Both the position numbers and the translations under genes were made by a program. From the NCBI RefSeq assembly GCF_026341125.1, contig NZ_JAPEOR010000002.1, forward strand, positions 3,031,001-3,095,000: a stretch of DNA of 64,000 bases. The letters are read 5' to 3'. Each line of letters begins with the position of its first letter. Position 1 is the stretch's first letter. The stretch comes from Streptomyces sp. NBC_01142. GTDB lineage: Bacteria > Actinomycetota > Actinomycetes > Streptomycetales > Streptomycetaceae. The notes under the pieces were generated by a model. It was not told the origin of the DNA and made no database searches. It saw nothing but the letters and a program-made list of their open reading frames with translations. Shown one piece after another: positions 18,174 through 27,313 of this stretch.

Positions 18174-19034
18174 GTGACCTCAGCTACCGATCCACGCCCC
18201 CTGCCCACCACCCCCCGGCTGATCGCCACCGATCTCGACGGCACCCTGCTGCGCGACGACCAGTCCGTCTCGGACCGTACGATCGCCGCGCTCGCCGCCG
18301 CTGAGGAAGCCGGGATCGAGGTCTTCTTCGTCACCGGCCGGCCCGCACGCTGGATGGATGTCGTCAGCGATCATGTCCACGGCCATGGGATGGCGATCTG
18401 CGCCAACGGCGCGGCCGTGGTGGATCTGCACTCCGGCGGGACGCTGCTCGAGGTCCGGGCCCTGGATCGGGATACCGCCCTGGAAGTCGTACGTGTCATG
18501 CGCGACGCGGCCCCGGGCACCTCGTTCGCGGTCGACCTGGCCACCGGCGTCCACTACGAGCCGGACTATCCGCCCTTCCGCGTCGACCCGGGCGCGACTG
18601 TCGCCACCGCCGAGAAGCTGCTCCACGAGGAGCAGCCGGGCACCGGCGCCCCGGTGATCAAGCTGCTCGCCCACCATCCCGAGCTGACACCCGACGGCTT
18701 CCTCACCCTGGCCCGCACGGCTGCCGGCGAGCTCGCGTCCATCACCCGCTCCAGCCCGACCGCGCTGCTGGAGATAAGTGGTCTGGGAGTCAGCAAGGCC
18801 AGCACGCTCGCGCTCTGCTGTGCCGAGCGCGGGATCTCCTCCGACGAAGTCGTCGCCTTCGGGGACATGCCCAATGATGTGGAGATGCTGACCTGGGCGG
18901 GCACCTCGTACGCGATGGGCAATGCCCACCCGGACGTGATCGCCGCGGCCTCCGGCCGGACCGTCGCGAACAACGAGGACGGCGTCGCGGTCGTCATCGA
19001 GCAGATCCTCACCCGACTCGCGGAACGCCAGTAG
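18174..19034 (+). CDS. Cof-type HAD phosphatase (paralogue)
   Basis: A 286-residue HAD hydrolase with motifs DLDGTLL, TGR, VSKAST (motif III Lys) and FGDMPND. The GTG at 18174 is preceded by GGAGA; the open frame extends over 1 kb further upstream, but that part only shadows the opposite gene. Closely similar in motif and layout to the HAD after serS (6172-6984), so the two are probably old paralogues. A sugar- or cofactor-phosphate substrate is likely but unidentified. Confidence 0.9.
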   Translation: MTSATDPRPLPTTPRLIATDLDGTLLRDDQSVSDRTIAALAAAEEAGIEVFFVTGRPARWMDVVSDHVHGHGMAICANGAAVVDLHSGGTLLEVRALDRDTALEVVRVMRDAAPGTSFAVDLATGVHYEPDYPPFRVDPGATVATAEKLLHEEQPGTGAPVIKLLAHHPELTPDGFLTLARTAAGELASITRSSPTALLEISGLGVSKASTLALCCAERGISSDEVVAFGDMPNDVEMLTWAGTSYAMGNAHPDVIAAASGRTVANNEDGVAVVIEQILTRLAERQ

Positions 19035-19124
19035 CCCACGGGCATCAGGGCCGCGGGGACGCGCGGGCGGGGGGCGAGGGCGCGCGGGGCCACGCGAGCC
19101 CCTCGGGGCAACAAGGCCCGGGCC

Positions 19125-20171
19125 CTAGAGGTACACCCCGCGCTCGCGCAGCCAGCCCACCGGATCCACTCCGGACCCCAGATACGGCGTGAGCCGCACC
19201 TCGAAGTGCAGGTGCGGCCCCGTCGAATTGCCTGTGGTGCCGGTCTGTCCGATCCACTGCCCGGTCCGTACCTGCTCGCCCTGGTCGACGGTCACCGCGG
19301 CAAGGTGCGCGTACTGCGAGTAGTAGCCGCCGGGATGCGCGACCACGGCCTCGATGCCGAACCCGCCGCCGCAGGAGACCGAGACGACCCGGCCGGCCCC
19401 GACCGACCGGACCGGGGTGCCGATGCCCACCGCGAAGTCCTGTCCGGTGTGCCGGTGCGCCCAGCGCTCACCGGCACTGTCGAATCCGGCGGACAGTTCG
19501 TACTTCTCCACCGGTGTCACCCAAGTCGGGCCCTGCGGCGGGCCCCCGGGCTGCTCGAGCCGTACGGCACCCGCGCACGTGCCCGCCGCCACACTGCTGT
19601 CCGCCTCCCCCTGCAGCTTCCACTGGGCGACCTCCAGCTTTGTCTCGATGCCGCGTTTGATGCTCGCCAGCTGTGCCTGGCGAACATCGAGGTCGTGCCA
19701 GGCTGCCCGCGCCTTCCCCTCGGTCAGGGCGAGCCGTCGCTCAGCCTGCCTGGCCCGGCCCAGCAGCCGGTTCACGGCTGCCTCCACCTGCTGGGCAACC
19801 CGCCGTCCGCGCATCAACTCCTCAAAGTTGTCGGCGAGGAGCAGCTGAGCGGTGAACGCGAGCGAGCCGCCCGTGCGGTACTGGAGACGGGCGACGCCGC
19901 CGATGGCGTCCTGGATCGTGGTGAGCTGGTGCCGCTGCCTGGCCAGCTGTTCCTGGAGCCGGTCGGCCGTGGCGCGCTGTACGTCCGCCGCACGCCTGCT
20001 CTCTTCATAGGTCTCGGTGGCCTTCGCGGCATCCTCGTACAGCTGCGCCACCTCGGCGCTTGTGCTGGGCCCCGGCCCGTCGGACGCGACGGCGGTGGGT
20101 GCCGTCGTGCCAAGGAGCGCGCACAGCAGCACCGGGACGAGCAGCAGCCGGTCGCGGCGTCTCAAGCACAT
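19125..20171 (-). CDS. M23 peptidase with coiled coil (peptidoglycan hydrolase)
   Basis: A 348-residue exported protein. A signal peptide (MCLRRRDRLLLVPVLLCALL, cleaved near VAS) is followed by a long coiled coil (residues ~50-180, rich in Glu/Arg/Gln) and then a LytM/M23 domain. Zn ligands are seen in HTGQDFAVG and HLHFEVR. Such EnvC/NlpD-like proteins cleave peptide cross-links or activate amidases at division sites. ATG 20171 puts the signal peptide at the N-terminus; an in-frame ATG at 20231 would add 20 residues. The catalytic residues look intact, so it is probably active. Confidence 0.88.
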   Translation of the reverse strand: MCLRRRDRLLLVPVLLCALLGTTAPTAVASDGPGPSTSAEVAQLYEDAAKATETYEESRRAADVQRATADRLQEQLARQRHQLTTIQDAIGGVARLQYRTGGSLAFTAQLLLADNFEELMRGRRVAQQVEAAVNRLLGRARQAERRLALTEGKARAAWHDLDVRQAQLASIKRGIETKLEVAQWKLQGEADSSVAAGTCAGAVRLEQPGGPPQGPTWVTPVEKYELSAGFDSAGERWAHRHTGQDFAVGIGTPVRSVGAGRVVSVSCGGGFGIEAVVAHPGGYYSQYAHLAAVTVDQGEQVRTGQWIGQTGTTGNSTGPHLHFEVRLTPYLGSGVDPVGWLRERGVYL

Positions 20172-20545
20172 CCACGGATCGTCGCCCGGCGCCGGTGCGA
20201 TTTCGGGTACCCGTGAGTGTCGTACCGCCATCTGGCCCAGATACCGGCCGCGGCACGGGGGACCTCCATGCTGCGGCGGTCCTTCAGTTACTGCTCCGGT
20301 ACTGCTCCGGTACTGCTCCGGCTCTGCTCGTGAATTACAGCGGGGCCTCCCAGGACACCGTCGTATCCCTGCCGTCCTCCCCGATCCCCGGACCGCTTCC
20401 GCGTGATCCGCCCATCCGGCTCGGCCCGCCACGCCTGATTGCACAGCCCGCTGCGCCGGCCACCGTCCGGATGCCCCCCGTCGCGGCTTCGAGCGGGTCC
20501 TGCGATTCGGGCGCTGTCATGCCCTTGAGACGAGCAAGTCCGATT
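20172..20545. other. 374-bp gap between M23 peptidase gene and cydDC
   Basis: It contains three tandem 11-bp units ACTGCTCCGGT/C at 20290-20322, upstream of the peptidase gene start. The rest holds the promoter region of the peptidase and the 3' side of cydDC. I see no gene and no strong terminator hairpin. Confidence 0.5.
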
Positions 20546-23500
20546 TCACGAGGAAAGAGTGGTGCCGGTCGACGAGAGAGGGAGACTCGCCGGGGAGAGC
20601 CGGGTACCGAGCAGGTCGGCGGCCCGCTCGCGCTCCAGCATCCGGCGCAGCGGCCCTTCGGTGTCGGCAAGCTCGGCGTACGGACCGCGCTGCACGGTCC
20701 GCCCGGCTTCCAGGACCACGACCTCGTCGACGGCGTCGAGCCCGCGCAGCCGATGTGTGATCAGCAGAGTCGTCCGGCCTTCGGTCACGGCCAGCAGGTC
20801 CGCCGTCAGCGCATCGGCAGTCGCCAGGTCGAGATGCTCGGCCGGTTCGTCGAGGACGAGTACCGGGAAGTCGGCAAGGAGTGCGCGGGCCAGCGCCAGT
20901 CGCTGCCGCTGACCTCCGGAGAGCTGGGCGCCGTGCTCACCGACGAGAGTGTCGAGGCCGTCGGGCAGAGCGTCGACCCACTCCAGCAGCCGGGCCTTGC
21001 CCAGCGCCTGCCTGAGCTCCTCCTCCGTCGCCTCCGGACGCGCGAGCCTGAGGTTCTCCCGCACGGAACTGTCGAAGAGGTGGGCGTCCTGCGCGCACAG
21101 CCCGACCATGCGCCGGACGGCGTCCGAGTCGAGCGCCGCCGCGGACACGCCGCCGATCGTGTACGAGCCCTCCCTCGCGTCCAGGAAGCGGAGCAGCACC
21201 TGTGCAAGGGTGGTTTTCCCGGACCCCGAGGTGCCGACGACGGCGATGCGCCGGCCGGCGGTGAGCGTGAGGTCGAAGGCGTCGAGCGCGTTCCGCTCCT
21301 GCCCGGCATACCGGGCGCCCAGGCCCCGCACCTCGATCGGGAACGCCGTCCTGGGTACGGCAGCCGGCCGCTCCGGCTCATGTACGGGGACGGGCGCGTC
21401 CAGTACCTCGTACACCCGCTCGGCGCTGCGCTTGACCCGCTGCCGGTACTGCACGGCCAGCGGCAGCCCGGTGACCGCCTCGAAGGCGGCGAGGGGAGTG
21501 AGCACCACGACCGCCAGGGACACTCCGTCGAGCCGCCCGTCACCCACCGCCTGCACTCCGGCGAACGCGGCGCACACAACGGTCAGTCCACAGGCCAGCG
21601 CGGAGAGCCCCCCGCCGAGCGCGGTGGCGGCGGCGCCCCGGGCGGCAATGCGGGTCAGCCGCCGGTCGGCTTCCCGGCTGCGCTCGATCCGCCCCTTCAG
21701 GGCTCCGGCAACAGTCAGTTCGGCAATTCCCCCGAACAGGTCGACGACCCTGGTGGACAGCAGCCCTCGCGCGGGAGCGAGTTGACGCTCGGCCCGCCGC
21801 GCGAAGGCGCCGCCGGCCAGCGGTACGGCCACGCCGGCCATCAGCAGCCCGACGGCGAGCACCGCACCGGCCTCGGGCATCAGCCACGCCGTGAACCCGA
21901 CGGACCCCGCTCCGACGACGACGGCCACCCCGGCCGGCAACATCCACCGCAGCCAGTAGTCCTGAAGCGCGTCCACATCGGCGACGAGCCGCGACAGCAA
22001 ATCCCCCCGCCGGGTGCGGCGCAGCCCGGCGGGCGCCATGCGCTCCAGCCGGCGGTAGACCGCGACCCTCATCTCGGCGAGCATCCGCAGTACGGCATCG
22101 TGCGCCACAAGTCGCTCGGCGTACCGGAAGACGGCCCGACCGATGCCGAAGGCCCGGGTCGCCGTCACGGCCATCATCAGATAGAGGACGGGAGGCTGTT
22201 CGGAAGCGCGCGAAATGAGCCACCCGGACACGGCCATGAGCCCGACGGCGGATCCCAGCGCGAGACTGCCGAGCAGAAGTGCGAGCCCGAGTCGTCCCCG
22301 CAGGTCCCCGGCGGCCGCCCGCACCCGAGCCAGCACCCGCGGTGAAGGCACCTCCGGCCCGTCACCCTCCAGCCCGTCCGCATCACCCGGCCCGTCCGGC
22401 GTTCGAGGACCGGGAACCGGGGCGGATCCCCGGTTTCGGTGAGGAGCGGGCAGGGCGCCGCTCCGCACAGCGTCCCCCGCGCCAGCACCCGCAGCCGCGT
22501 CAGCGCCAGCAGCCGCAGCCGCAGCCGCACCTGCAGCCGTACCTGTGCCGCGCAAGGGAGCCGCCGCCGGCTCCAACGCCACCACCCGGTCTGCCACAGC
22601 AAGCAACGCCGGCCGATGAACGACCAGCAGAACCGTCCGCCCCTCCGCCAGCCTCCGGACCGCCTCGACGACACCCGCCTCGGTCTCCCCATCGAGCGCC
22701 GCCGTCGGTTCGTCGAGCAGCAGCAGCGGTCGGTCCGCGAGGAACGCCCGTGCCAGCGCCAGCCGTTGGCGCTGCCCTGCCGACAGCCCCGCCCCGTCCT
22801 CCCCCAGCAGGGTCTCCACACCCTGGGGGAGCCCGGCCACGAAGTCGTACGCCCCAGCCTCCCGCAGCGCGTCCCGTACGGCCGCGTCATCCGCGTCCGG
22901 CCGCGCCAGCCGTACGTTCTCGGCGACCGTCCCCGCGAAGAGATACGGCCGCTGAGGCACCCATGCGATCCGCTCCCGCCACCGTTCCAGATCGAGGCTC
23001 GCCAAGTCCGCGCCCCCGACCCGTACCCGCCCCGCGGCCGGCTCCACGAATCCCAGCAGCACATCCAGCAGAGTCGACTTCCCGACCCCGCTCGGGCCGA
23101 CCAGCGCAACCGTCTCGCCGGGCTCCACCACCAGCGAGGCAGCGTCCAGCGACGCCTCGCTGCGCCCCGCGTGGCGGACGGTCACCTCCTCCAGCTCCAG
23201 GCGCAGGTCTCCCGGCACCTCCCCCGTACCGCCCGTCCGCGGCTCGGTCTCCAGAACCTGGAAGATCTCCTCCGCCGCCGAAAGTCCCTCCGCCGCCGCG
23301 TGGTACTGGGCTCCCACCTGCCGCAGCGGCAGATACGCCTCGGGCGCGAGGATCAGGATCACCAGACCCGTGTACAGATCCAGGTCACCATGGACCAGCC
23401 GCATACCGATGCCGACAGCCACCAGCGCCACCGAGAGCGTCGCCAGCAGCTCCAGCGCGAACGACGAGAGGAAGGCGATCCGCAGGGTCCGCAGCGTGGC

Positions 23501-24205
23501 CCGCCGGTACTCCCCGGTGATGGACCGGATCGAGTCGGCCTGCGCCTTCGCCCGCCCGAAGACCTTCAAGGTCGGCAGACCTGCGACCACATCCAGGAAG
23601 TGCCCCGACAGCCGTGACAGCAGCCTCCACTGACGGTCCATCCGGGACTGCGTGGCCCAGCCGATGAGCACCATGAACAGCGGAATCAGCGGCAGAGTCA
23701 CCACGATGACCGCCGCCGAGACCCAGTCCTCGGTCACGATCCGCGCCAGTACCGCGACCGGCACCACCACCGCGAGCCCCAGCTGTGGCAGATAGCGCGC
23801 GAAGTAGTCGTCCAGGGCGTCGACGCCACGCGTGGCCAGAGCGACGAGCGATCCTGTGCGCTGCCCGCTCAGTCGGCCCGGCCCCAGCTCAGCGGCCCGC
23901 TCCAGCAGCCTCCCCCGCAGCTCCGACTTGACCGCCGCGCTCGCCCGGTGCGCGGCCAGCTCGGTGAGCCAGGCGACGGTTGCCCGGCCGACCGCGACCG
24001 CCGCCAGCAGGGCCAGCGGCACCGCAAGACCGGAAGTGGAGAGCCCCTGCTGGAACGCCCCCACCACCACTTCGGCAATCAGCATCGCCTGGGCGATGAC
24101 CATCGCCGCCCCGACAAGTCCGAGAAGCACCACCGCAACGAGGAAGTGACGGGTGGCCCGGGCGTACCGGAGCAGACGCGGGTCGATCGGTTTCACGTGA
24201 AACAT
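20546..24205 (-). CDS. cydDC: CydD-CydC fused ABC exporter for cytochrome bd assembly
   Basis: A 1219-residue fusion of two ABC half-transporters that are separate genes in E. coli. The first half (CydD) has six membrane helices, Walker A GPSGVGKSTLL and signature LSAGQRQRLALARAF. A low-complexity Ala/Gly linker (about residues 555-610) follows. The second half (CydC) has another membrane domain, Walker A GTSGSGKTTLA and signature LSGGQRQRLALARAL. CydDC exports glutathione or cysteine-type thiols and heme-related molecules needed to mature cytochrome bd. The ATG abuts parS and codons 2-5 (FHVK) lie within it. It begins 6 bp after cydB ends and closes the cydA-cydB-cydDC operon. Confidence 0.95.
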   Translation of the reverse strand: MFHVKPIDPRLLRYARATRHFLVAVVLLGLVGAAMVIAQAMLIAEVVVGAFQQGLSTSGLAVPLALLAAVAVGRATVAWLTELAAHRASAAVKSELRGRLLERAAELGPGRLSGQRTGSLVALATRGVDALDDYFARYLPQLGLAVVVPVAVLARIVTEDWVSAAVIVVTLPLIPLFMVLIGWATQSRMDRQWRLLSRLSGHFLDVVAGLPTLKVFGRAKAQADSIRSITGEYRRATLRTLRIAFLSSFALELLATLSVALVAVGIGMRLVHGDLDLYTGLVILILAPEAYLPLRQVGAQYHAAAEGLSAAEEIFQVLETEPRTGGTGEVPGDLRLELEEVTVRHAGRSEASLDAASLVVEPGETVALVGPSGVGKSTLLDVLLGFVEPAAGRVRVGGADLASLDLERWRERIAWVPQRPYLFAGTVAENVRLARPDADDAAVRDALREAGAYDFVAGLPQGVETLLGEDGAGLSAGQRQRLALARAFLADRPLLLLDEPTAALDGETEAGVVEAVRRLAEGRTVLLVVHRPALLAVADRVVALEPAAAPLRGTGTAAGAAAAAAAGADAAAGAGAGDAVRSGALPAPHRNRGSAPVPGPRTPDGPGDADGLEGDGPEVPSPRVLARVRAAAGDLRGRLGLALLLGSLALGSAVGLMAVSGWLISRASEQPPVLYLMMAVTATRAFGIGRAVFRYAERLVAHDAVLRMLAEMRVAVYRRLERMAPAGLRRTRRGDLLSRLVADVDALQDYWLRWMLPAGVAVVVGAGSVGFTAWLMPEAGAVLAVGLLMAGVAVPLAGGAFARRAERQLAPARGLLSTRVVDLFGGIAELTVAGALKGRIERSREADRRLTRIAARGAAATALGGGLSALACGLTVVCAAFAGVQAVGDGRLDGVSLAVVVLTPLAAFEAVTGLPLAVQYRQRVKRSAERVYEVLDAPVPVHEPERPAAVPRTAFPIEVRGLGARYAGQERNALDAFDLTLTAGRRIAVVGTSGSGKTTLAQVLLRFLDAREGSYTIGGVSAAALDSDAVRRMVGLCAQDAHLFDSSVRENLRLARPEATEEELRQALGKARLLEWVDALPDGLDTLVGEHGAQLSGGQRQRLALARALLADFPVLVLDEPAEHLDLATADALTADLLAVTEGRTTLLITHRLRGLDAVDEVVVLEAGRTVQRGPYAELADTEGPLRRMLERERAADLLGTRLSPASLPLSSTGTTLSS
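24190..24203. promoter_or_regulatory. parS site 2, at the cydDC start
   Basis: Perfect GTTTCACGTGAAAC. On the minus strand its last base side reads into ATG TTT CAC GTG AAA, so the site overlaps the start codon of cydDC (ATG at 24205-24203) and encodes residues 2-5. Confidence 0.92.
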
Positions 24206-24211
24206 CCCCCA

Positions 24212-25213
24212 CTAATGGGCATCGGCGATGTGCTGCGTGCCGATCCGCTTGCGGAACACCCAGTACGTCCATCCCTGGTAGAGCATCACCAGCGGCGCCG
24301 CGATGCCCGCGCACCAGGTCATGATCTTCAGGGTGTACGGGCTCGACGAGGCGTTGGTGACCGTGAGGCTCCACTCCTCATTGAGCGAGGACGGCATGAC
24401 GTTCGGGAAAAGCGTCAGGAACAGCATCGCGACGGCGGCCACGATCGTCACACCTGACAGCGCGAACGACCAGCCCTCGCGCCCTGCCTTGATGGCCACG
24501 ACCGCCACGACCAGCGCCGGCACGGCGACGGCCATCGCGACCAGGCTCTTGCCGTCGCCGTGCGATATCTGGGTCCAGATCAGGAAGCCGAGCGCCAGCA
24601 CGACGGTGAGCAGCCCCAGCTTCACCGCCAGCCCACGGGCCCGCACCCTGATGTCCCCCACCGTCTTCAGCGCGGCGAACACCGCACCGTGGAAGGTGAA
24701 CAGGGTCAGCGTCACCAGCCCGCCCAGGATCGCGTACGGGTTGAGGAGATCGAACAAGGTGCCGACGTACTCCTTCTGCCCGTCGATCTTCACGCCGCGC
24801 ACGATGTTGCCGAAGGCGACGCCCCACAGCAGGGCCGGAAGCAGCGAGGTCCAGAAGATCGCATGCTCCCAATTGGTCTGCCACCGTTCCTCGTCCCGCT
24901 TGTGCCGGTACTCGAAGGCGACTCCGCGCACGATCAGGCAGACGAGGATGAGCAGCAGCGGCAGATAGAAGCCGGAGAAGAGGGTGGCGTACCACTCGGG
25001 GAAAGCAGCGAAGGTCGCTCCGCCGGCGGACAGCAGCCACACCTCGTTGCCGTCCCATACGGGCCCGATGGTGTTGATCAGGACCCGCCGCTCGGTCCGG
25101 TCCCTGGCCAGCAGTTTCGTCAGGACCCCGACCCCGAAGTCGAAGCCCTCGAGGAAGAAGTAGCCGGTCCACAGGACGGCGATGAGTACGAACCAGACGT
25201 CGTGAAGTTCCAT
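24212..25213 (-). CDS. cydB: Cytochrome bd oxidase subunit II
   Basis: A 333-residue integral membrane protein with about nine helices. The start MELHDVWFVLIAVLWTGYFF and GFDFGVGVLTKLL are typical of CydB. Together with CydA it forms the quinol:O2 oxidoreductase with high oxygen affinity, used at low oxygen. It lies 22 bp downstream of cydA and 6 bp before cydDC, so it is the middle gene of the operon and presumably under the same Rex control. Confidence 0.96.
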   Translation of the reverse strand: MELHDVWFVLIAVLWTGYFFLEGFDFGVGVLTKLLARDRTERRVLINTIGPVWDGNEVWLLSAGGATFAAFPEWYATLFSGFYLPLLLILVCLIVRGVAFEYRHKRDEERWQTNWEHAIFWTSLLPALLWGVAFGNIVRGVKIDGQKEYVGTLFDLLNPYAILGGLVTLTLFTFHGAVFAALKTVGDIRVRARGLAVKLGLLTVVLALGFLIWTQISHGDGKSLVAMAVAVPALVVAVVAIKAGREGWSFALSGVTIVAAVAMLFLTLFPNVMPSSLNEEWSLTVTNASSSPYTLKIMTWCAGIAAPLVMLYQGWTYWVFRKRIGTQHIADAH

Positions 25214-25235
25214 GCCTCAGCAGCTCCTCAGGGCC

Positions 25236-26744
25236 TCAGTACGAGAAGGCCATCGGCCGGTCGGCGTCACGGTCGTCGCCGCCGATCTTGGTGGGCGGGG
25301 TGAGGTCGGCCTCGGTGAGCTCGGGCGGTCCGGCCTTGACGTACTTCACAAGCAGCTTGACCTCGATCACGGCGAGCACCGCGTAGAGCAGGGTGAAGAC
25401 GAGCATCGAGGTCAGCACCTCGCCCTGTGAGGTGCCGGGGGAGACCGCGTCGCGTGTGCGCAGCACGCCGTACACGACCCAGGGCTGACGTCCCATCTCC
25501 GTGAAGATCCAGCCCCAGGAGTTGGCGATCAACGGGAAGAGCATGGTCCACAGCGCCACGACCCAGTACCACTTGGTGAACTTCGGGCTGAGCGCCTTGC
25601 CCTTGAAGAGGACCAGGTGCGGCACTTCGTCCTCGCCCGTCCGCAGACGCGGCGGCAGCATGAACTTCTTGCGGGTGAGCCAGAGTCCGATGAGCCCGAT
25701 GGTGAGGGACGCCATGCCGAAGCCGATCATCCAGCGGAAGCCCCAGTAGGCGACCGGGATGTTGGGCCGGTAGTCGCCGGGCCCGAACTTCTCCTGTTCG
25801 GACTTGATGACGTCGTTGATGCCGGGGACGTACGAGTCGAAGTCGTCGTTGGCCAGGAAGGACAGCAGTCCCGGAACCTCTATGGCGACCGTGTTGTGGC
25901 CCGCGTCGACATCCCCGTAGGCGAAGAGCGAGAAGGGCGCGGGCGCCTCGCCGTCCCACAGCGCCTCGGCGGCGGCCATCTTCATCGGCTGCTGCTTGAA
26001 CATGACCTTGCCGAGCAGGTCACCGCTGACAGCGGTGAGCATTCCGGCGATGACCACGGTGATCAGCCCGAGCCGGAGCGAGGTCCGCATCACGGGTACG
26101 TGCTTCTTGCGCGCCAGATGGAAGGCGGAGATGCCCACCATGAACGCACCACCGACGAGGAACGCGGCCGTCATGGTGTGGAAGAACTGGGTGAGCGCGG
26201 TGTTCTGCGTGAGGACCAGCCAGAAGTCGGTGAGCTCTGCCCGCCCGCGCTCCTCGTTGATGCGGTAGCCGACCGGGTGCTGCATCCAGGAGTTGGCGGC
26301 CAGGATGAAGTACGCGGACAGGATGGTTCCCATCGAGACCATCCAGATGCAGGCCAGGTGGATCTTCTGCGGCAGCTTGTCCCAGCCGAAGATCCACAGC
26401 CCGATGAAGGTGGACTCGAAGAAGAACGCAATCAGCGCCTCGAAGGCGAGCGGGGCACCGAAGACGTCGCCGACGAAGCGCGAGTAGTCGGACCAGTTCA
26501 TGCCGAACTGGAACTCCTGGACGATGCCGGTGACCACGCCCATGGCGATGTTGATCAGGAAAAGCTTGCCCCAGAACTTCGTGGCCTTGAGGTACTTCTG
26601 CTTCTCCGTCCGCACCCAGGCGGTCTGCAGGCCGGCAGTGAGCGCGGCGAGAGAGATCGTCAGGGGAACGAAGAGGAAGTGGTAGACGGTGGTAATGCCG
26701 AACTGCCATCGCGCCAAGGTTTCCGGCGCCAGAGCCAGGTCCAC
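25236..26744 (-). CDS. cydA: Cytochrome bd oxidase subunit I
   Basis: A 502-residue subunit that carries hemes b558, b595 and d. It shows the family hallmark GWIFTEMGRQPWVVYG (quinol-site region) and the N-terminal LARWQFGITTVYHFLFVPL with heme-ligand His. The Q-loop is short, as usual in Gram-positives. First gene of cydA-cydB-cydDC. The leader of about 100 bp contains a perfect Rex operator, so transcription should rise when NADH/NAD+ is high, i.e. under oxygen limitation. Confidence 0.97.
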   Translation of the reverse strand: MDLALAPETLARWQFGITTVYHFLFVPLTISLAALTAGLQTAWVRTEKQKYLKATKFWGKLFLINIAMGVVTGIVQEFQFGMNWSDYSRFVGDVFGAPLAFEALIAFFFESTFIGLWIFGWDKLPQKIHLACIWMVSMGTILSAYFILAANSWMQHPVGYRINEERGRAELTDFWLVLTQNTALTQFFHTMTAAFLVGGAFMVGISAFHLARKKHVPVMRTSLRLGLITVVIAGMLTAVSGDLLGKVMFKQQPMKMAAAEALWDGEAPAPFSLFAYGDVDAGHNTVAIEVPGLLSFLANDDFDSYVPGINDVIKSEQEKFGPGDYRPNIPVAYWGFRWMIGFGMASLTIGLIGLWLTRKKFMLPPRLRTGEDEVPHLVLFKGKALSPKFTKWYWVVALWTMLFPLIANSWGWIFTEMGRQPWVVYGVLRTRDAVSPGTSQGEVLTSMLVFTLLYAVLAVIEVKLLVKYVKAGPPELTEADLTPPTKIGGDDRDADRPMAFSY

Positions 26745-26827
26745 GTCGTCATCTCCTTACTTCGCCGTGATCACAGCGTGGTTCGCCCCCGCATCCCAAC
26801 CGATCCCGGGACGAAACAGCCAACGCT

Positions 26828-26843
26828 TGTGAACGCGTTCACA
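26828..26843. promoter_or_regulatory. Rex operator (ROP) upstream of cydA
   Basis: TGTGAACGCGTTCACA is a perfect 16-bp palindrome identical to the Rex operator known for S. coelicolor cydA. It lies 84 bp before the cydA ATG. A wider overlapping dyad, CTTGTGAA (26826-26833) with TTCACAAG (26844-26851), could give a second half-site arrangement. Confidence 0.93.
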
Positions 26844-26883
26844 TTCACAAGCATTATGTCTTACCCACTCCGGGATCTGTCGA

Positions 26884-26963
26884 GGGGGGTGCACCCTGGT
26901 ACGCACCCCCCGTGCCTCTTCGCCGCAGAACCCCCATGAGCGCCTTGCTCATGGGGGTTCTGC
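26884..26963. terminator. Twin perfect hairpins between hisC and cydA
   Basis: Two adjacent stems. GGGGGGTGC (26884-26892) pairs with GCACCCCCC (26903-26911) over a 10-nt loop. GCAGAACCCCCATGAG (26925-26940) pairs perfectly over 16 bp with 26948-26963 across a 7-nt loop. They lie about 350 bp beyond the hisC stop and directly upstream of the cydA promoter, so they may insulate cydA from read-through. No T-run follows on either strand. Confidence 0.65.
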
Positions 26964-27313
26964 GAGGGCGAAAAGCTCACCACCCCGGAGTCCCCGCCCT
27001 CGAGGCAAACGCCCAGCAGGTGGTGGACCCGGGCACGGTCGCGTTCCGGACCGTCGGGCGACGCGCTCGCGCCGGCCATGGTGGCCCCACCCGGGATCTC
27101 GCGCGGGAGGACTGCCGCCTCGGGACCCGCGCAATGTCCTCGGCCGGATCCACGGCGACCCGCGGCTGCTGACCACGGTCCGCGCCGACGACCCGGTACG
27201 GGCGGAAACGTCGAGGCCAGGGGGTGCCTCGCGGATCAGGTGGATCAGTGAGCGGTCTTGCGCGGCAGCGAGGTGCCGGGGCGCGCGAGCCGGCAAGATC
27301 CAAATGACACCCG
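26964..27313. other. 350-bp stretch after hisC, no recognised gene
   Basis: Open frames exist on both strands, but none begins with a good ribosome site or resembles a family I know. It could be a long hisC 3' region ending at the twin hairpins, or a decayed gene. Confidence 0.4.

Noticed and set aside
22279..23617. Long plus-strand Pro/Arg-rich frames opposite cydDC
   Set aside because: Composition is the antisense of an Ala/Gly-rich ABC protein; no start signal and no domain.
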